DNA of 64,000 nucleotides, taken from positions 15,649,677-15,713,676 of the forward strand of contig JBBMOA010000020.1 of assembly GCA_037954235.1 (NCBI GenBank). The letters run 5' to 3'. Under the pieces are notes generated by a model. The model worked only from the letters and a program-made list of their open reading frames with translations. It was not told the DNA's origin and did no database searches. Position numbers and translations under genes: made by a program. Below, piece by piece: positions 59,101-64,000 of this stretch (position 1 is the stretch's first letter; the number at the start of each line of letters is the position of its first letter). The DNA comes from Aulostomus chinensis (taxonomy: Eukaryota; Chordata; Actinopteri; Syngnathiformes; Aulostomidae).

Positions 59101-59915
59101 TCTACATTGAATTTGGTGGAGGTTTACATTCTACAAAACGATCTTCTTGACACAAAACCATCATTTGACACCAATAACGTACGAGTTGAAAATCGTTACT
59201 TGATATTACAAGATTTCCATTCTAGATATCCAGGAGTCTTTGGTGTCATAAAGCTTTGGAGGAGCTGAATCATATTCAAATTATTCTAAAAATGACTCCT
59301 CCTCCGCTAGTGCTGCGCAACGCAAGTTATTTTCAGCTCAAAGATTTCGATATTTCTAACTCAAATGCTCCTTGGACGTCACAGTTCACCTCTTGTGACT
59401 AGTTTTTTTGTAAGCACCTGTTTCCCCTCTTATCAAACATTTTGTGCTACTATTGGTCCTGGTGATTCAACTCTTTCTATCCATACAGCCATGAAAGTGC
59501 CCCGGTGCAAGAGATGAATAGGTCTTAAATAACTCCTCCCACATGGTTATGTTGAGTAGTCAGTTGTGTCATTTGTTGCGTGATCTCTTTGCTGATGTAA
59601 AACCGTAAAGCAACAACTTCCTTAAAAAGATCATTAAGCTTGAGAAAAGTCTGGGGTTTCTCACAACAAACAGCTTCCTCCCTGCACAATGGCAAGTGTG
59701 ACATCTTTATGCGTCTACACTGTAAATCTGTGACCAAACAAGACAGCGGAGCAGAGTTGAGAGTGGCGGAGAGGTGCTGCTGAAAGAGGAAGTACTAAAT
59801 GGTTTGGGAACAGGGAGACACGCCGCCTCTTTAGTGTCCCTGACAGCAGCGCTCAGCGACACCATCAGTCTGGCAAAGATCTGTGACACCTTCCCCCAAG
59901 CCAACACTCTGTCAC

Positions 59916-59928
59916 ACACAAACACACA

Positions 59929-59999
<71 letters not shown>

Positions 60000-60056
60000 C
60001 CTTGTGCCAAGGAGATGACACATCCTGTACTGTGACAGAGCACTACATAATGCTTG

Positions 60057-60132
<76 letters not shown>

Positions 60133-60250
60133 CCAGTAGCTACCCTTTGGCTTCGTCTCTTTCCTCATCTGAAAGCTTCAGGGCGACTCAGCCTTCAGGG
60201 GTCACCTGCTTGGATAATGCTGACTGTCTCCCTGCCCGCCTCCCTTGATG

Positions 60251-60331
<81 letters not shown>
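59916..60331. repeat. three consecutive long (CA)n arrays
   Basis: CA arrays at 59916-59997, 60059-60130 and 60250-60331, separated by 61 and 119 bases of unique sequence. Frames through them (HTHTHT, CVCVCV) are not genes. Confidence 0.97.
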
Positions 60332-60333
<2 letters not shown>

Positions 60334-60620
60334 CAGCAGCTTGCCCAAATGCCTGACAGTGCGCACTCCGCGCCGCTCCTCTCCTCCAGTGTCCTGCAGA
60401 TACTCATCAGGAGTGTCAGGACACAGCAAGGTTAGTAGCCACTGGAACACACACACACACGCACACTCAACCACACAGGCATGACTGTTCACATACACAC
60501 ATGGGACACCTACCCGACCCCCCTCAGGGTGATAAATGGGGGGCTAAGATGCCCGTGTGTGTCGAGGAAGAGGTGAATAAGGAGCTCAATATATGTGTAA
60601 GCGTGTGTGTGATGAGAAAC

Positions 60621-60668
<48 letters not shown>

Positions 60669-61035
60669 AATCCCACCAAAAAAACTCAATCCTGCTAAAT
60701 GGGATTGAATTCATTGTTTGGGCTGTTAAAATGTCTGTATACCTGAACAACAGCGCTGGTGTGAGGGCAACTTTGAGTCTTTAGGTGTGCAAACTTTCCC
60801 CTCAAAACCTTGCTGGTGCAGCGGCGTTGGACGCAGGGAGTGCCGCATTACTAAGAATATTCCTGCATGGAATTTCTCCTGACGTTTTGACTATAAAAGG
60901 ACAGCAAAACGCTGACTGCAAGGAGAAAGCAATGTCAAGGAGAAAAGGGTATTGGTATTTCAGATCCTCTTGACTGAGAGAGTGAGAACGGGAGGGGAGG
61001 GAGGGGTGAGAGAAGGAGGGGCTGAGAAGAGTCTA

Positions 61036-61069
<34 letters not shown>

Positions 61070-62864
61070 CGAGTTATTCCTGTCCAATAAGCCTTTGTTT
61101 TGTGAATGCATGTGAGTTAGCAGCCTCCTGACCAACAGTGAGCAAACCCCTCCCACTCTATACCCCCCCCCCAACTCTCTCTCTCTCCCTGGGGTCAGCT
61201 GTTGGGCCTTTGTTCCAGAGGCATTGTGGGGGATTATCCAGTGTGGCCGTTCATTCGCTCTGCTGTCCGGTAAATGGGGCCAATCGCGTGGCTCACAATC
61301 CTTCATACATATTTCATAGGGCTTTTTAACAAGTTCTCAGCAGAGTCCAAAATTAAAGGACAGATGTACAAAGAGGGGAGGAGAAAAGAGAAGGAGGGAG
61401 GGAGTGAGTGAGTGAGGGAGGAACGAGTGTGTAAGGAATGACGCCTGGAAAAGGCAAACGAGGTGACTGAGACTTGTCTATATCAAATCAGCTTCATGTG
61501 AGGGGTTTTTTGTGCCTAAAACATGATCAAATTAACAATATTCAAATGGTTAAAATGTGACTAAAACTAATACACGTCAATCAAAATCAGCTGCACCAAA
61601 AAAAAAACCAGAAGAAAGAAAAAAAAAAAAAGCTGCCACAATGAGCACTCCTGTTCAGTCCTGGTCTGAAGTTCAGTTCTTTGTGATCGAACATCTCAGT
61701 TTTAATACTTTCAATCACTGCAACCTGCAGGAGGCATTTCAGTGCTGGAAACTTGATGGAAAACTGTTTTTTATGATGATGCGTGTGGTGTAGCGAAAGA
61801 GCAGGATCAAGTCTGGGGTTGGACTTACGAAGCGTGTCGACCACATTCACAGCTTTTACGAGCAACCTGTGGTATGGACGCACCTTTTACTGCTACAGTG
61901 AGATCCGTCTGGGAATACCTGGAAATCGGCACTTGTGGGAGATGTCACACATGAATGGACCGCGTTCCACTCAAAGAGTGTAAAAGGGGAAAAGATGAAA
62001 TCGTCAACAGGGAACTCGGACATTCCTCCTTTTCAGTTCAACTGGAACGAACTGCAGCTGTGAGTGACATGTGACTGTCACAACCGAAAGCCGCACACAT
62101 GAAATGTCAGCTAATAAAGAGGTACAGTACAACCCCCGTGTTGAGAGAAGGTGTGACGGCTCGGGGGGAAGAGGAAACTGATGAGGGGTAAGAAGTAACA
62201 AAAGCTTTCATGAAAAGAGATATCGTTGTCGCTCTACCGCCGTGCAACACAATATGAAAGAGAGGAGGAAGAGAAGGAGAAGTGGAGAAAAAGAACCAGT
62301 AAAGGGGATTCGTCTTAATAAAAAAGAAAAATGATGAGGGAGCATGAAGCTGGTCTCTACATGCTGCCTGTGCGTCATGCTGCTTGTTGGGTAAATATCA
62401 ATCAAAGAAGAAGAGAGACAAAAAAAACAGGACTGTTCTGACAAGCGATGAGGCAGTTAATCACTCTCATTCACCGACTCCCCCCCCCCCCCCATTCCCT
62501 CCACCTCTCTCTCCATCTCCCTCTCTCGTGACAGGTTGCTTTGAGACAGAAGGATAAGCTCTTTTTCAGAGAGAGGGAATCGGATTTCCTGCTTTTTGAT
62601 GAGATAATAAAATATGACGGCGGACAAAAGGAGCCTGTGGATGGCTTGCTGGGAGCTATTCACTCCAGCGGCGGCCCCCGTCTTAAGACTGCTTAGATAA
62701 ATGTTTGAAAAGGTAGCCAGAGGCCCAAGCCTTCAAATAAAGGCTACTGTTACACACACCATGTGCAAGTGCATGTGTGTGTGAGTGTGTGTGTGTCTTT
62801 GCATGTGTTAGGGGAAAGCCTGAGAAATCTCCTCTCTCTCTCTCTTTGACTCAGGGTTAGCTGT

Positions 62865-62953
62865 TTGTTTGGCCAACGTGTTTCTCCCCCTTGCTTTTGG
62901 GAACTGTCAGGAGATGTATTGCACCTTCTATTTGCACAGCGTTGGCCAAACAA
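62865..62953. repeat. 14-bp inverted repeat with NFI-type half sites
   Basis: TTGTTTGGCCAACG at 62865-62878 is the exact reverse complement of CGTTGGCCAAACAA at 62940-62953, with 61 bases between. Each arm contains TTGGCCAA. Confidence 0.75.
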
Positions 62954-63001
62954 GACAAGACCCTGGAAGATAAGGCTGAGCATGTGTGTGTGTGTGTTAT
63001 T

Positions 63002-63047
<46 letters not shown>

Positions 63048-63199
63048 GGTATAGTGAGATGTAGCCTTGAAGGATGAAATGCAGGGACGCAACATAGGCC
63101 CCTACTGCCAGCCAAGTTAATTCCTAACCCTAACTTGGTCTGGGAATACTAACCCTTCCCAGGGTTTTCAGTATATATGTGTGTGTGTGTGTGTGTGTG

Positions 63200-63232
<33 letters not shown>

Positions 63233-64000
63233 TGTGAGAGGGAATTTATAGATTTTGTAAAGCTCTGAATACCAGACATTCAGCATGTCGAATTAATGCA
63301 TTAGTCACTGAACTTTTAAAATACCTGTAAACAAGTTAATCCAACTGAAAACAGAGTGGGTCGACCTAAGTCGGACAAACTGATAACGCGGTTGGAGATG
63401 AGCATATTCAGGCATGTATACAGTACGCTTCTGTCGGCCCCAGATCAGCCTAGACCAGCATGTTCTGCCCGATCCCATGGATCTGCTTGTGGCGTTTACC
63501 TCAGGCAAGCATTTTCATGGAGGGCGGTAAGGTGAAAACATGGCAAGAAGAGATGCACTGTGCTACGAAGTTGTCTATTTTACTTTTCTGGATCTAGTTT
63601 TTACTTTTTTCTCCACAGTTACACACCAGCAGTTCGCCTTTCTGAATTTTCCGCTGCATTTTTTCACGAGTTACGCCTCAATAGACGCCCTAATCGACCA
63701 GAGGAGGCGCTAGTGCAGTGACCACGTACCCTCATCCAGCTTCCACACCCCGCAATCGTGCCTTCATGGAAGCCCAATCAACAGTAGTCCAATTAAATGG
63801 CCAAGTTTTGATTGCAAATGTGTATACAAACCCTCTGAGAGCAATGATAGTCATACATATCCTTTCAGTGACTACATTTTAAGAATATTCTCACCCCTGC
63901 TGACAGAAACAACAACTGAAGCTGAACCTGTGAATCAATCCAGAGCTTCCCAAACCTCAGACACACTCTTTCACAAACACACACACATAGACCCCCTTAA

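Larger units (their letters stand above)
58656..64000. other. prox1: prox1 intron (5' continues beyond window)
   Basis: No further prospero exon was found; I looked for the SNFREFYYIQMEKYARQA block on the minus strand. Holds a dispersed fish repeat at about 58770-59100, three long (CA)n arrays (59916-60331), (GA)n tracts (60626-60664, 61039-61065), (GT)n tracts (63000-63046, 63174-63236) and unique islands at 61190-61330 and 62530-62960. Confidence 0.65.

Noticed and set aside
59774..60498. HTHTHT and CVCVCV frames
   Set aside because: Pure (CA)n translation with no non-repeat similarity.
58656..64000. Penultimate prox1 exon
   Set aside because: The FREFYYIQMEKYARQA block was not found on the minus strand, so the intron extends beyond the window.
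1..64000. CRISPR arrays, operons, phage or viral genes
   Set aside because: The sequence is vertebrate nuclear DNA. The regular repeats are microsatellites, and no reverse transcriptase, integrase or capsid frame was seen.

Overview
The window is vertebrate genomic DNA, almost certainly from a ray-finned (teleost) fish. Three vertebrate genes can be rebuilt exon by exon: ptpn14 (+ strand, 3' 17 coding exons), smyd2 (- strand, complete, 12 coding exons) and the last coding exon of prox1 (- strand). Gene order and orientation (ptpn14 -> <- smyd2 <- prox1) mirror human 1q41 (PROX1-SMYD2-PTPN14), but the smyd2-prox1 gap is only about 20 kb. Fish-type dispersed repeats (tRNA-derived SINEs, small terminal-inverted-repeat elements) and very dense (CA)n microsatellites also fit a teleost.

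Layout: 1-7021 is intronic/upstream sequence of ptpn14; its 5' exons lie left of the window. From 7022 to 20350 lie the ptpn14 exons: FERM domain part (7022-10085), linker (10821-15648) with two PPxY motifs and fish-expanded low-complexity tracts, and the tyrosine phosphatase domain (16511-20350). The 3' UTR runs to about 22045. smyd2 runs leftwards from its start codon at 33139 to its stop at 22375, and the two genes meet tail to tail, probably with overlapping 3' ends. 33140-53214 is intergenic: microsatellites, mobile-element remnants and islands of unique AT-rich sequence that look like conserved regulatory elements. 53215-58469 is the probable prox1 3' UTR (minus strand), 58470-58655 the terminal prox1 exon, and 58656-64000 the preceding intron.

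The gene products do not form one pathway. Ptpn14 is a junctional FERM-phosphatase that restrains YAP, Smyd2 is a SET/MYND lysine methyltransferase, and Prox1 is the prospero homeodomain factor of lymphatic, lens, liver and neural development. Their linkage is ancestral synteny, probably kept by long-range prox1 regulation.

The best unusual signal is a minor-spliceosome AT-AC intron in smyd2 (24130-24390), with a perfect U12 donor and a U12-type branch site, which alone restores the reading frame. Others are a GC-AG intron in ptpn14, an 89-nt intron cutting the large ptpn14 linker exon, paired miR-181 8-mer sites in the prox1 3' UTR, a 0.5-kb alternating TA/CA tract in the same UTR, a homotypic cluster of Grainyhead-type motifs, a TTAA-bounded terminal-inverted-repeat element and a full RFX X-box in a ptpn14 intron. 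I found no new multi-gene system.
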